This document shows positions 32,142-41,123 of a DNA stretch of 64,000 nt, piece after piece. Both the position numbers and the translations under genes were made by a program. The DNA is from an uncultured Pelagibacteraceae bacterium (GTDB lineage Bacteria; Pseudomonadota; Alphaproteobacteria; Pelagibacterales; Pelagibacteraceae). The notes beneath the pieces were generated by a model. It did no database searches. It was given only the letters and a program-made list of their open reading frames with translations, and was not told where the DNA came from. Each line of letters opens with the position of its first letter. Position 1 is the stretch's first letter. The stretch covers positions 1 through 64,000 of the forward strand of contig CACILM010000002.1 in assembly GCA_902587515.1 (NCBI GenBank), given 5' to 3'.

Positions 32142-33167
32142 TTATTTAATATAAGAATAGTAAAGGTATATCGAGCTAAAAACTAGTAACACACTAGTGA
32201 TTTGATGTGCTGATGCTAAAACAATATTAAGTCCACTTAATAAAGTAAAAATTCCTAGAGTAATTTGTACAGTTAAGATAGTAAAAACAATCATTAAAGA
32301 ATTATACAATTTTTTCTCTTTTTTTATAAATAAATAAAGAGATAAAAATAAAAAATAAGTTGTTAGAAAATAGGCAAATATTCTGTGGTAAAACTGCACA
32401 AGAGAATGGCTATTTAAATCAAATATGTTTATAAAATTTTTTATGACAATGTCATTTGGAAAAAAAGTTTCACCCATTAATGGCCAAGTTTGGTAAATTC
32501 TACCAGCATCTAGGCCTGAAACAAATGCACCGATAGTGATTTGAACAAAAACAAGAAAAATAAAAATTAAAAATAAACCTTTTTTTTTATTAAAATCAAA
32601 AAAAGATTTAATTTTTTTTCTTTCATTATTTAAAATTAACCAAAAAATAGTGGAAATTATTAAAAAAGCAAAAAATAAATGTAATGATAATCTAAAGTGA
32701 CTTACTGTAACGACATCAATAAGGCCACTTTTTACCATATACCAACCAATTACACCTTGGGTTAAGATTAAAGAAAATATGATAAAGCAAATATTTAATT
32801 TTTCCTTGCTTACAGACTTATCAAAATAGAAATAAACTAACGGGATTAAGAAAAAAAGACCAATTAATCTAGCGAGAATTCTATGAATATACTCCCAATA
32901 AAAAATAACTTTAAATTCGTTTAATGACATGTTGTAATTTAATAATTTGTATTGAGGTATTTCCTTATACAAGTCAAAGTAATTATTCCATGACGTCTCG
33001 GTTAAAGGTGGCAACAATCCAGAAAATAATTCCCATTCTGTTATTGATAAACCTGAGTCAGTTAATCTTGTGAGTCCGCCAATAATGATAATAAAAAAAA
33101 CTAATAGTAGGTTTATTTTCAACCATTTATTAAAAAAGTAATTATTTTTTTTTACCTGTATGTTCAT
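32142..33167 (-). CDS. ctaA: Heme A synthase (CtaA/COX15 type)
   Basis: 341 aa, eight predicted transmembrane helices. The heme-ligand His are present in pairs: EYIHRILAR and HFRLSLHLF in the first half, QFYHRIFAY and ASAHQITS in the second. GGLTRLTDSGLSITEW near 35-50 is the COX15 signature. It oxidises the heme O methyl group to heme A for cytochrome c oxidase. It diverges from the chorismate mutase gene across about 50 bp, which should hold its promoter. Confidence 0.95.
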   Translation of the reverse strand: MNIQVKKNNYFFNKWLKINLLLVFFIIIIGGLTRLTDSGLSITEWELFSGLLPPLTETSWNNYFDLYKEIPQYKLLNYNMSLNEFKVIFYWEYIHRILARLIGLFFLIPLVYFYFDKSVSKEKLNICFIIFSLILTQGVIGWYMVKSGLIDVVTVSHFRLSLHLFFAFLIISTIFWLILNNERKKIKSFFDFNKKKGLFLIFIFLVFVQITIGAFVSGLDAGRIYQTWPLMGETFFPNDIVIKNFINIFDLNSHSLVQFYHRIFAYFLTTYFLFLSLYLFIKKEKKLYNSLMIVFTILTVQITLGIFTLLSGLNIVLASAHQITSVLLVFSSIYLYYSYIK

Positions 33168-33218
33168 ATATAATAATATATATATATCTTTTTGAAAAAC
33201 TAATTTAATTATGTCGCT

Positions 33219-33494
33219 ATGAATAAGAAAATTATCAAAATAAGAAAAGCACTTGATAAATTAGATGATAAATTTCTCAAATTAATTAAAAAAAGAACTT
33301 CACTTGTTAATAAAATAGTTAAAAATAAAAAATTTAAAAAAGATATAGTTGATAAAAAAAGAATTCAAATCATATTAAAAAACATAAATAAAAAATCTAA
33401 AACAAATAAAATTGATCCTCAAATAACTCATAAAATATGGTCTGCAATGATTAAGGCATACATAGATTATGAATATAGAAGATTTAAAAAATAG
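33219..33494 (+). CDS. Chorismate mutase, AroQ type
   Basis: 91 aa all-helical protein: IRKALDKLDDKFLKLIKKRTSLV near the N-terminus (given here in parts: LDKLDDKFLKL, KKRTSLV) matches the AroQ first helix with the active-site Arg/Lys, followed by KKRIQIILKNI and IWSAMIKAYIDYE. It converts chorismate to prephenate for Phe/Tyr synthesis. Unfused, as in many alphaproteobacteria. It ends base-to-base with rpmG on the opposite strand, leaving no room for a separate terminator. Confidence 0.85.
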   Translation: MNKKIIKIRKALDKLDDKFLKLIKKRTSLVNKIVKNKKFKKDIVDKKRIQIILKNINKKSKTNKIDPQITHKIWSAMIKAYIDYEYRRFKK

Positions 33495-33686
33495 TTACTT
33501 GCTGTGAGGTGGAAGTTTTTTTTCAACAAAAAATTCGTGCTTCCTTGTATTAGGATTATATTTTTTTAATTTAAGCTTATTTTTGGCTTTTTCACCTTTC
33601 GTTGGTTTTTTTGCGTAATATATAAACTTACTGTCAGGATTATTTTCAGGAACCATTCGAACTTTAAGATGAGTTTTTTTTGCCAT
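33495..33686 (-). CDS. rpmG: 50S ribosomal protein L33
   Basis: 63 aa. The pattern KVRMVPE, FIYYAKKPTKG, KLKLKKYNPNTRKHEFFVEKKL fits L33 of the zinc-free type (no CxxC pairs). Slightly longer than the usual 55 aa. Its start overlaps the end of the MerR-like gene by 23 bases, a large overlap even in this genome; the start is supported by the canonical MAK opening. Confidence 0.92.
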   Translation of the reverse strand: MAKKTHLKVRMVPENNPDSKFIYYAKKPTKGEKAKNKLKLKKYNPNTRKHEFFVEKKLPPHSK

Positions 33687-34044
33687 AACGTTTTAATTTT
33701 TTTAGTTTTTCTAAAATTTTATTACTCTTTGCTTTAATATTCTGTCTTAAATAATTAGCTTTTAAACTATTCGATTTATAATCGTCAAGCTTATTCCTAT
33801 TTGAATTAAGAATATTTTTTACCCCAGAGATTGTCATTCCTTCGTTTTTAAGTAGATATTTAATCATTTTAAATAATTCTACTTGTTCTTGGGAATAATA
33901 TCTTCTTTTATTAATAATTATTGGTTTTATTTGTTTAAATTCCTTTTCCCAAAATCTTAAAACATGATTCAAGGGTTTCTTATTTTTTGATTTTAATAAA
34001 TTTAGCTGTATCGCTAACTGACTTATATTAATTAGCTTTCTCAC
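33664..34044 (-). CDS. MerR-family transcriptional regulator
   Basis: 126 aa. N-terminal winged helix: NISQLAIQLNL, HVLRFWEKEF (the MerR-family recognition segment) and RRYYSQEQVELF, then a helix with GMTISGVKNIL. A Lys/Asn-rich C-terminus of about 40 residues lacks Cys or another obvious effector site. This plsX-ihfA-merR arrangement is conserved in alphaproteobacteria, where the regulator's role is unclear. It overlaps ihfA by 17 bases. Confidence 0.88.
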   Translation of the reverse strand: MRKLINISQLAIQLNLLKSKNKKPLNHVLRFWEKEFKQIKPIIINKRRYYSQEQVELFKMIKYLLKNEGMTISGVKNILNSNRNKLDDYKSNSLKANYLRQNIKAKSNKILEKLKKLKRYGKKNSS

Positions 34045-34339
34045 TATGTGTATTTACTAATTTTTTGTATAAATTAATTGATGGTTTGAAAACTACAGAC
34101 TTTCTAGCTTTTATTTCATAAATCTCTTTAGATTTCGGATTTCTACCAATTCTTTTTTTTTTTTCTATAACTTTAAATGTTCCTATATTTTTAAGATTTA
34201 AATTATTATTTTTAATTTCATCAATCAAAATATCTATAACATCTGTAATAATTTTTTTAGAAAATAAAACTGAAAATCCTTTTTTTTTACTCAAAAATTT
34301 ATAGATATCTTCCTTTTTAAAATTGTTATGATTTGTCAT
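34028..34339 (-). CDS. ihfA: Integration host factor alpha subunit-like (HU/IHF family)
   Basis: 103 aa of the HU/IHF family: helical N-terminus with KKEDIYKFLSKK, LKNIGTFKVIEKKKRIGRNPKS as the beta-arm entry, and the RKSVVFKPS end. Position after plsX and before merR identifies it as IHF alpha. IHF bends DNA at specific sites for recombination, replication and transcription. Overlaps plsX by 14 bases and merR by 17. Sequence alone cannot fully separate it from HU. Confidence 0.88.
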   Translation of the reverse strand: MTNHNNFKKEDIYKFLSKKKGFSVLFSKKIITDVIDILIDEIKNNNLNLKNIGTFKVIEKKKRIGRNPKSKEIYEIKARKSVVFKPSINLYKKLVNTHSEKAN

Positions 34340-35363
34340 TTAAATGATTTAAATTATTTTTAATTTGGAGCATTAAATTACCTTTAATAATCTTATAACA
34401 TAGATCTATCGAATGATAGAAACCAACATGATCTGTGCCACCATGACTCTTCACTACAGGACCGTTCAAACCAAGAAAAATTGCTCCATTATATTTTCTT
34501 GGGTCAAGTTTACTTTTGAATTTTTTTAAAGAAAAATATGAGAAAATTAAAGAAATTTTTGCAAGAAGATTTTCTGTAAGAGTTTTTTTTAAATTATCTG
34601 TAATAAATTTAGCAGTACCCTCGGCTGTTTTTAGTGCTATGTTTCCTGTAAAACCGTCTGTTACAATTACATTTGAGTCACCAGACATTATTTTATTAGG
34701 CTCTATGTAGCCTTTAAAAACAAAATTATTATCACTGCTTAAATTGTTGAGTTTTTTAAATGCATTTTTTAAAGTCTCAGTTCCTTTAATCTCTTCTGAG
34801 CCAATATTAAGCAAAGAAACAATTGGTTTATCGTTTGGAAATATTGATTTATATAAAGCTGAACCTAATTCTGCAAAATCGATAAGATTATCTTCGTTGC
34901 ATTCTATATTAGCTCCTAAATCTAAGACAACATTCATACCATTTTGGTTCGGCCACAGACCTGCTAAAGCAGGTTTGTTCACTTTATTTATCATTTTCAA
35001 AATCATTCTTGATATAACTAGTAAAACTCCTGTATTACCTGCAGATAAACTTATATCTGAATTACCAGTTATTTGTGATTGTATACAATTCCACATACTT
35101 GTATTTTTTGAATTTTTAATAGCAGTCAAAGGAGAGTCCTCATCAGATACAACTGAGTTTGTATGCGTAATTATAATGTTTTTTTTTGAAATTCTTAATT
35201 CTTGTAATTTAGTTTGTATAATTTTTTCATCACCAAATAAGTTTAATATGTAGTCTTTTTTTGAATTATTCTCTTTTTCAAAAAGATCAATAGCCTTTAT
35301 TATTTTATCTGGAGAGTTTTCTCCGCCCATTGCATCTATTGCAATAGTAATTTTTTTATTCAT
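34326..35363 (-). CDS. plsX: Phosphate acyltransferase PlsX
   Basis: 345 aa. IAIDAMGGENSP at 7-18, SAGNTGVLLVIS near 105-116, LGANIECNEDNL and VTDGFTGNIALKT near 237-249 are family motifs. It makes acyl-phosphate from acyl-ACP as the first step of phospholipid synthesis with PlsY. rpmF ends six bases upstream on the same strand. The next gene is ihfA, with no fabH in between, unlike the arrangement in many alphaproteobacteria. Confidence 0.96.
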   Translation of the reverse strand: MNKKITIAIDAMGGENSPDKIIKAIDLFEKENNSKKDYILNLFGDEKIIQTKLQELRISKKNIIITHTNSVVSDEDSPLTAIKNSKNTSMWNCIQSQITGNSDISLSAGNTGVLLVISRMILKMINKVNKPALAGLWPNQNGMNVVLDLGANIECNEDNLIDFAELGSALYKSIFPNDKPIVSLLNIGSEEIKGTETLKNAFKKLNNLSSDNNFVFKGYIEPNKIMSGDSNVIVTDGFTGNIALKTAEGTAKFITDNLKKTLTENLLAKISLIFSYFSLKKFKSKLDPRKYNGAIFLGLNGPVVKSHGGTDHVGFYHSIDLCYKIIKGNLMLQIKNNLNHLNDKS

Positions 35364-35369
35364 TAAATA

Positions 35370-35543
35370 TTAAATATCTAAGATCTTTTTACCGTTATAA
35401 AAGCCAGATTTTAGATCAATATGATGTGAGAGTTTATATTCACCACTTTTCTTGTCTTCAACAATGTTAACTGTTGAGATTCTATGATGAGAACGTCTCA
35501 TTTTCTTTTTTGATATTGATGTTTTTCTTTTTGGTACAGCCAT
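35370..35543 (-). CDS. rpmF: 50S ribosomal protein L32
   Basis: 57 aa: starts [20 protein letters not shown], the highly conserved L32 opening, and ends [14 protein letters not shown], the CxxCG-less form found in alphaproteobacteria. Zinc-free. It lies just after the cytochrome bc1 chaperone gene and six bases before plsX, the standard rpmF-plsX order. Confidence 0.96.
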   Translation of the reverse strand: MAVPKRKTSISKKKMRRSHHRISTVNIVEDKKSGEYKLSHHIDLKSGFYNGKKILDI

Positions 35544-35545
35544 AA

Positions 35546-36040
35546 TTAACCTTTAAAGTTTAAGATTTCTCTTATCATATTTTCAAGTGGTAATTCAAAG
35601 CAAAATTTATAAAACTCTTTAAAATATCTTTCAAAATCTTGGGTTTTAGGGTTATTTTCATCTTTTAAAGAGCTAAAATACTTTAAAACAAGTTTTTTAT
35701 TTAATTTAAAATCATTTTTATTACTATCATCAATTTTTAACAAGATATCATATAAAAGTTTATTTAAATCTTTCATTTTTTTGTTTACTGAAACATCTCC
35801 AAAACCCAATTCTCTCAAATTATTTTCAATATTAAAAAAAACATTATCGTATTCTTTTTGCTCAAATTTCTTGCCTTTTTTTTTGAATATTATCATTAAA
35901 ATTGAAAAATGAAAAAACATTAAAAAAATTCTAGTTTCAAAGCTATCATTAAGATTGATCTTTTTATAAAAGAAGATGTTTCTAGAAAGTTGAAGCAATA
36001 TATTGTATAGATTGTTATTATGTTTTTTGTTAAAAATCAT
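35546..36040 (-). CDS. Ubiquinol-cytochrome c chaperone-like protein
   Basis: 164 aa, mostly helical. FFHFSILM, the [17 protein letters not shown] segment near 86-102 and the [11 protein letters not shown] end resemble the ubiquinol-cytochrome c chaperone (Cbp3/UQCC1) family, which helps assemble cytochrome b of complex III. The location beside bamE and rpmF-plsX matches the alphaproteobacterial order. Its 5' end overlaps the 5' end of bamE on the opposite strand by 21 bases. No other Met is near the start. Confidence 0.68.
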   Translation of the reverse strand: MIFNKKHNNNLYNILLQLSRNIFFYKKINLNDSFETRIFLMFFHFSILMIIFKKKGKKFEQKEYDNVFFNIENNLRELGFGDVSVNKKMKDLNKLLYDILLKIDDSNKNDFKLNKKLVLKYFSSLKDENNPKTQDFERYFKEFYKFCFELPLENMIREILNFKG

Positions 36041-36484
36041 ATAAAATTTTTTATATTATTTATTTTCATTTTTTTGTTAAATTGTCAATTACAAGAACCT
36101 GTTAAGAATCATGGAATTTTATTTCTTGAAAATAGGTCAAATCAATTAAAAGTAAACTCTAATAACAAAAACGATGTGCTAAAATTAATAGGTAACCCCC
36201 ACACTAAATCTGTTTCAAATGAAGATAGTTGGATTTATATAGAGAGGGTGCTTACAAAAGGCGCTTACCATAAATTAGGACAAAATATAGTAAAGACAAA
36301 CAATATTTTAATTTTAACTTTTGATAAATACGGTATTTTAATAAAAAAAGATTTTTTAGATAAAAATAATATTAATAAATTAAAATTTTCGGAAAAAATT
36401 ACTGAAAATAATTTATCAAAGAAAAGTTTTGTGCAGAGCTTGCTTCAAAGTGTAAAAAGTAAAATGTATCAAAACAGAAAATAG
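36020..36484 (+). CDS. bamE: Outer-membrane assembly lipoprotein BamE-like
   Basis: 154 aa. N-terminal lipoprotein signal: [11 protein letters not shown] then a hydrophobic run ending FLLNC, acylated Cys about residue 22. The BamE (SmpA/OmlA) fold is suggested by KNDVLKLIGNPHTKS near 49-63 and SWIYIERV near 70-77. BamE is an accessory of the BAM complex that inserts outer-membrane beta-barrels. Only ATG 36020 gives the signal peptide, forcing the antisense overlap with the chaperone gene. Ends convergently ten bases from hppA. Confidence 0.85.
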   Translation: MFFVKNHIKFFILFIFIFLLNCQLQEPVKNHGILFLENRSNQLKVNSNNKNDVLKLIGNPHTKSVSNEDSWIYIERVLTKGAYHKLGQNIVKTNNILILTFDKYGILIKKDFLDKNNINKLKFSEKITENNLSKKSFVQSLLQSVKSKMYQNRK

Positions 36485-36494
36485 ATATTTTATT

Positions 36495-38600
36495 CTAATG
36501 CGCAATTACAGCTAATAATAATAAGGCAACTATATTTGTAATTTTTATCATTGGGTTTACTGCAGGACCAGCTGTATCTTTGTAAGGATCACCTACAGTA
36601 TCACCAGTGACAGCTGATTTATGAGCTTCAGAGCCCTTTCCACCAAAGTTACCATCTTCTATATATTTTTTTGCGTTATCCCATGCGCCACCGCCAGCCG
36701 TCATAGAAACTGCTACAAATAAACCTGTAATTATAACACCTAATAACATTGCACCTAATGAAGATAAAGCAGCTTCAATCCCGCCAATTTGTAAAATTAT
36801 AAAATAAAGAACTATAGGAGATAACACGGGTAATAATGATGGAATAATCATTTCTTTAATTGCTGCTTTAGTTAATAAATCAACTAATCTACCATAATCT
36901 GGTTTTCTCTTACCTTTCATGATTCCGGGTATTTTCTTAAACTGTCTTCTGACTTCTATCACAACTGCACCACCAGCTCTTCCAACAGCTTGCATCCCCA
37001 TTGACCCAAACAGATAAGGAAGCATACCTCCAATCAGTAATCCAGCTACAACAAAAGGATTAGATAAATCGAAAGTTACATTAACACCCTCTAATGCAGA
37101 TCCACTTACTTTTGAAAAATATTTTATATCTTCAGTGTATGCAGCAAAAAGAACAAGCGCCCCTAATCCTGCTGAACCTATTGCGTAACCTTTTGTTACA
37201 GCTTTTGTAGTATTTCCTACAGCATCTAATGCGTCTGTAGTTTTTCTAACATTTTTCGGAAGTTTAGACATTTCCGCTATACCTCCTGCATTATCAGTCA
37301 CCGGGCCGTAAGCATCTAAAGCAACAACCATTCCAGTTAAAGCTAACATTGCAGTTACCGCAATCGCAATCCCGTATAAGCCCGCTAAACTATTAGTATA
37401 TAAAATACCCGCAACTATAATTAGTGCAGGTACAGCTGTGGCCTCCATCGAAACAGCAAGTCCCTGAATAACATTAGTACCGTGACCAGTTGTTGAGGAT
37501 TTAGCTACTGATTTAACTGGTCTATAGTTTGTCCCTGTATAATACTCTGTCACCCAAATTAACAAACCAGTTATAATAAAACCAACAAGACCACAAATAT
37601 AAAGATCTAAACCAGTAAACACTGAACCCGCATTGTTGTTATAAGTTTCATTAATCCCCACAATGGCGTTAGTAACTGGGTACATTATTATTAAAGATGT
37701 GATAGCAGTTACTATAAAACCTTTGTAAAGTGCACCCATAATATTTTTACTTTTTCCTAATTTTACAAACCAAGTTCCAACAATAGAAGTTATTATACAA
37801 GCTCCTCCTATAGCGAGTGGGTAAACCATTAAATTATAATCTTGAGGAGAAAATATAGAAGCCAAAACCATCGTAGCAACTATTGTAACCGCATATGTTT
37901 CAAATAAATCTGCAGCCATACCAGCACAATCTCCGACGTTATCTCCAACATTATCAGCTATCACAGCTGGATTTCTAGGATCATCTTCAGGAATTCCTGC
38001 CTCTACTTTTCCAACTAAATCTGCTCCTACGTCTGCTCCTTTGGTGAAAATTCCGCCTCCTAATCTCGCAAAAATAGATATTAAAGAAGCTCCAAAACCT
38101 AAAGCTACTAAAGCATTAATTATTTCTCTGTTGTCAACATTAAGGTTTATTAAAATAATGTAATAAATAGTAATTGCTAGTAAAGCTAATCCAGCAACAA
38201 GTAAGCCTGTTATAGCGCCAGATTTAAATGCAATTGTTAATCCCGATTGTAAACTTGATCTTGCTGCCTCAGCAGTTCTCACATTCGCTTTCACGGAGAT
38301 TAACATACCTACATAACCAGCTACCCCCGAAAGGAAGGCGCCTATAAAGTAACCTAATCCAACTAAATAATTAAAAAAATAAGTTACCACAGCTAAAACA
38401 ATTACTCCTACTACAGCAATAGTTTTATACTGCCTATTAAGATATGCCTTAGCTCCAATTTGGATTGCTTCAGCGATTTCTTGCATACGATTATTACCGG
38501 GACTTGAAGAAATAATTTGACCAGAAAGTAAATAACTATATGCAACGGCCAATACACCTGTAAAAGAAATTAAATAAAGAAGTTCTAAATAATTAGTCAT
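36495..38600 (-). CDS. hppA: Membrane H+-translocating pyrophosphatase
   Basis: 701 aa with about 16 transmembrane helices. The PPi/Mg site is clear: [18 protein letters not shown] and [20 protein letters not shown] (given as EDDPRNPAV and DNVGDNVGD). In [17 protein letters not shown] the Lys after GNTT is the marker of the K+-independent H+-pumping class. It couples hydrolysis of pyrophosphate to proton export, saving energy in oligotrophic cells. Single gene between convergent bamE and upstream nusB, with a 71-bp leader. Confidence 0.97.
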   Translation of the reverse strand: MTNYLELLYLISFTGVLAVAYSYLLSGQIISSSPGNNRMQEIAEAIQIGAKAYLNRQYKTIAVVGVIVLAVVTYFFNYLVGLGYFIGAFLSGVAGYVGMLISVKANVRTAEAARSSLQSGLTIAFKSGAITGLLVAGLALLAITIYYIILINLNVDNREIINALVALGFGASLISIFARLGGGIFTKGADVGADLVGKVEAGIPEDDPRNPAVIADNVGDNVGDCAGMAADLFETYAVTIVATMVLASIFSPQDYNLMVYPLAIGGACIITSIVGTWFVKLGKSKNIMGALYKGFIVTAITSLIIMYPVTNAIVGINETYNNNAGSVFTGLDLYICGLVGFIITGLLIWVTEYYTGTNYRPVKSVAKSSTTGHGTNVIQGLAVSMEATAVPALIIVAGILYTNSLAGLYGIAIAVTAMLALTGMVVALDAYGPVTDNAGGIAEMSKLPKNVRKTTDALDAVGNTTKAVTKGYAIGSAGLGALVLFAAYTEDIKYFSKVSGSALEGVNVTFDLSNPFVVAGLLIGGMLPYLFGSMGMQAVGRAGGAVVIEVRRQFKKIPGIMKGKRKPDYGRLVDLLTKAAIKEMIIPSLLPVLSPIVLYFIILQIGGIEAALSSLGAMLLGVIITGLFVAVSMTAGGGAWDNAKKYIEDGNFGGKGSEAHKSAVTGDTVGDPYKDTAGPAVNPMIKITNIVALLLLAVIAH

Positions 38601-38645
38601 ATTATTAAACGGATAGATGCCAAAAAAGTATTAAAAACGCAAGCT

Positions 38646-38669
38646 AAAGTTAACAAATTTATTAACTTT
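38646..38669 (-). terminator. Possible weak terminator after nusB
   Basis: AAAGTTAA and TTAACTTT form an 8-bp stem around an eight-base AT-rich loop just past the nusB stop. On the minus strand the stem is not followed by a clear T-run, and its GC content is very low, so termination is uncertain. It could separate the nusB operon from hppA. Confidence 0.35.
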
Positions 38670-38671
38670 TT

Positions 38672-39073
38672 TTACTCATCCTTTCTAAGTACTTTAGATA
38701 TTTTATCTAAAATGGCGTTTAAATAACCAATTTGAACTTTCTCTAAAAAAAATTCAGAAGCTAACAAGTATTCACTTATGATAACTTTTTTAGGATTTTT
38801 GTGCTTAAACATAAGCTCAAAAACAGATGCAAAAAGGATGATTTTTAACAATTTATCAGTCTTTTTTAAATTAATGTCATCAGCTAGATGTTTATTTACG
38901 GTCTCTTCGATTAACTCTGACCTTTCGAGAGTTCCATTAACAACATCTTTTATAAATTTCTTATATTGATTCTTTGGAAAACTAATTTCTGAGTTTGGAT
39001 TCATTAAAGAATTGTAAATTTTTTGTATTACTTTTATTCTAGGTGAAGGATTCTTAGATTTTTTTTGGTCCAT
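38672..39073 (-). CDS. nusB: Transcription antitermination factor NusB
   Basis: 133 aa, all-helical. RIKVIQKIYNSLMN near the N-terminus, DKLLKIILFASVFELMFK near 77-95 and VIISEYLLASEFF near 101-113 match NusB, which binds BoxA RNA with NusE for rRNA antitermination. The pairing ribH-nusB is widely conserved. Overlaps ribH by 20 bases. Last gene of the riboflavin run. Confidence 0.9.
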   Translation of the reverse strand: MDQKKSKNPSPRIKVIQKIYNSLMNPNSEISFPKNQYKKFIKDVVNGTLERSELIEETVNKHLADDINLKKTDKLLKIILFASVFELMFKHKNPKKVIISEYLLASEFFLEKVQIGYLNAILDKISKVLRKDE

Positions 39074-39479
39074 TATTTAAGATAGACATAACTGCTTTAG
39101 CAGCTTCCAATCCCTTATTAGTTTTATTTGATCTTCCTAATCCACATCTCTCTTCAGCCTGTTTTATATTATATGCAGTTATAATTCCGTTTCCAATAGG
39201 TTTGTTGTATAAAATTGATAAATTCATAATAGCATCGAAAGTAGTTTTACATATAAAATCAAAATGTGGTGTTTTCCCTTTTATTACACAGCCTAAAGCA
39301 ACAAAGGCATCAAATTTTTTTATATTCTTTTTAATTGCTACTGGTATTTCAAAAATACCTGTAACATTAAAAATTTTTACTATCATTTTTTTTCGTATAA
39401 GTATTTTTTTTGAAGAACTTACTAAATTTTTTGAAATTTTATCGTAGTAGTTAGCATTTACAATTAGAATTTGTTTCAT
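39054..39479 (-). CDS. ribH: 6,7-dimethyl-8-ribityllumazine synthase
   Basis: 141 aa. Motifs VTGIFEIPVAIKK near 40-52, ALGCVIKGKTPHFDFIC near 61-77 with the catalytic His, and the C-terminal RCGLGRSNKTNKGLEAA. Family has PIGNGI/T-type segment PIGNGIITAYN. It condenses the RibD product with the RibB product into lumazine, the substrate of RibE. Overlaps ribB by four bases and nusB by 20. Confidence 0.95.
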   Translation of the reverse strand: MKQILIVNANYYDKISKNLVSSSKKILIRKKMIVKIFNVTGIFEIPVAIKKNIKKFDAFVALGCVIKGKTPHFDFICKTTFDAIMNLSILYNKPIGNGIITAYNIKQAEERCGLGRSNKTNKGLEAAKAVMSILNNGPKKI

Positions 39480-40534
39480 TTTATAATAATTTGTTTTTTT
39501 ATTTTTAAACCAAATCCCTCTAAACCAATTAGTTTCTTTTTGGTACGTGAAAATAATATCATATTTTTTACATTAAATTCTTTAATTATTTGAGCGCCTA
39601 AACCGTAGTACCTTAAGGTAACATCTGTATCATTCTTCTTAATCTTATTCATTTCATTATTTATTATAACCAGCACAAAATTCTTATTTTTCGAAAGAAT
39701 TCTAATATTTTTTTTAATTTCTTTATTTTGAAACAAACTAAATCGACTTATTTTTTTGGATAAAACTCTAATTGGAATTGATTTATTCTTATTGAATTTA
39801 CCTTTATGTATAGCAAAACTTTCAAATTTATTTAATTTATTCTTAAAAATTGATAGATACATTTTATAATTCTTTTTTTCAGAAATGCTCTTGGAATAAG
39901 TCTTGAAGATAAGTTTTTCATTTTTTAATCTATGCGCAATCAAGTCTGTAATAGAAGCTATTTTAATTTTATGTTTTTTTGAAAATTTTACTAAATCATC
40001 TAATCTTGCCATTCTTCCATCCTCATTCATTACTTCACAAATGACTGAACTTGGATTTAACTTTGATAATTTCGAAATATCTATAGAAGCTTCGGTATGA
40101 CCTGCTCTTTCCAAAACCCCGCCATTTCTTGAAACTAATGGGAATACATGACCTGGTGAAACAATATCTTTTTTACTCGAATTTTGATTAATAGCTACTT
40201 TGATTGTCCTCGCTCTATCAAAAGCTGAAATTCCAGTTGAAATACCTTTTTTTGCCTCTATTGAAACTGTGAAAGCAGTTTGCATTCTTGATTTATTAAT
40301 TGGCGACATAAGTGGAAGTCTTAATCTATCTATTTGTTTTTTTGTTAGAGCTAAACAGATGAGCCCTCTCCCATGTTTAGCCATAAAATTAATTACTTTT
40401 GAATTACATTTTGATCCTGGAATAACAAGATCACCTTCATTTTCTCGATTCTCATCGTCTACTAAGATAAACATTTTACCTTTTTTGGCGTCTTTGATTA
40501 TAGATGAAATGTTTGAAAATTTTTTTTTAGACAT
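39476..40534 (-). CDS. ribB: 3,4-DHBP synthase with degenerate GTP cyclohydrolase II-like domain (RibBX type)
   Basis: 352 aa from ATG 40534, chosen over an upstream in-frame ATG at 40567 that would overlap ribE by 32 bases. The N-terminal domain (about 1-205) has DDENRENEGDL, TGISAFDRARTI, PGHVFPL and RAGHTEASID: an intact RibB that makes 3,4-dihydroxybutanone phosphate. The C-terminal domain (about 210-352) keeps the end of GTP cyclohydrolase II (YGLGAQII, GLEGFGLKI) but lacks the zinc-binding GSLRCDCG-type Cys cluster. This matches the RibBX hybrids described in alphaproteobacteria. Another gene must supply GTP cyclohydrolase II. Confidence 0.9.
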   Translation of the reverse strand: MSKKKFSNISSIIKDAKKGKMFILVDDENRENEGDLVIPGSKCNSKVINFMAKHGRGLICLALTKKQIDRLRLPLMSPINKSRMQTAFTVSIEAKKGISTGISAFDRARTIKVAINQNSSKKDIVSPGHVFPLVSRNGGVLERAGHTEASIDISKLSKLNPSSVICEVMNEDGRMARLDDLVKFSKKHKIKIASITDLIAHRLKNEKLIFKTYSKSISEKKNYKMYLSIFKNKLNKFESFAIHKGKFNKNKSIPIRVLSKKISRFSLFQNKEIKKNIRILSKNKNFVLVIINNEMNKIKKNDTDVTLRYYGLGAQIIKEFNVKNMILFSRTKKKLIGLEGFGLKIKKQIIIK

Positions 40535-40535
40535 A

Positions 40536-41123
40536 TTAACTTGTGTATTTGTATATATATTTACCAAATATATCTAATTCAACATTTACTAAATCATTCA
40601 CTTTAAGATATTTTAAATTCGTTAACTTAAGGGTGTGAGGTATTATATTTAATTGAAAATCTTTTTTATGAACCTTAGAAACTGTAAGTGACACACCATT
40701 TATAGATATAGATGCCTTTTCTTCTAAAAATTTCATAAATTTTTTATTTTTTATTTCTAGTTTAATAGACCACGAATTGTCGATTATATTAATTTTCTTT
40801 ATTCTAGCTGTTGTGTCGACATGCCCTTGGGTAAAATGACCTGAGATTTTCTGACCGTATATAAGAGATTTTTCTAGATTAATTATCTGACCAATTTTAA
40901 TTTTTTTAAAATTTGATCTATCGATAGTTTCATTTGATATATAAAAATAAATAATGTCTTTTTGAATTTTTGTGAGTGTTAAACAAACACCATTACAATT
41001 AACAGATGAACCAATTTCGTTCTGTTTAAAGTTTAAATTAGACTTAATACCTATTAGGAAAGATTTCTTATTTTTTAAAATATTTTTAATTGTACCTGTT
41101 CTATATATTATTCCGTTAAACAT
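40536..41123 (-). CDS. ribE: Riboflavin synthase alpha subunit
   Basis: 195 aa with two tandem lumazine-binding barrels: [12 protein letters not shown] opening the first, and SVNCNGVCLTL; the second has FTQGHVDTTARI and SINGVSLTV. It dismutates two lumazines to riboflavin. Its start overlaps the ribD stop by one base. Part of the leftward nrdR-ribD-ribE-ribB-ribH-nusB run, the standard alphaproteobacterial order. Confidence 0.95.
   Translation of the reverse strand: MFNGIIYRTGTIKNILKNKKSFLIGIKSNLNFKQNEIGSSVNCNGVCLTLTKIQKDIIYFYISNETIDRSNFKKIKIGQIINLEKSLIYGQKISGHFTQGHVDTTARIKKINIIDNSWSIKLEIKNKKFMKFLEEKASISINGVSLTVSKVHKKDFQLNIIPHTLKLTNLKYLKVNDLVNVELDIFGKYIYKYTS

Noticed and set aside
36495-38600. 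Na+-pumping or K+-dependent pyrophosphatase
   Set aside because: The Lys in GNTTKA marks the K+-independent, H+-pumping class.
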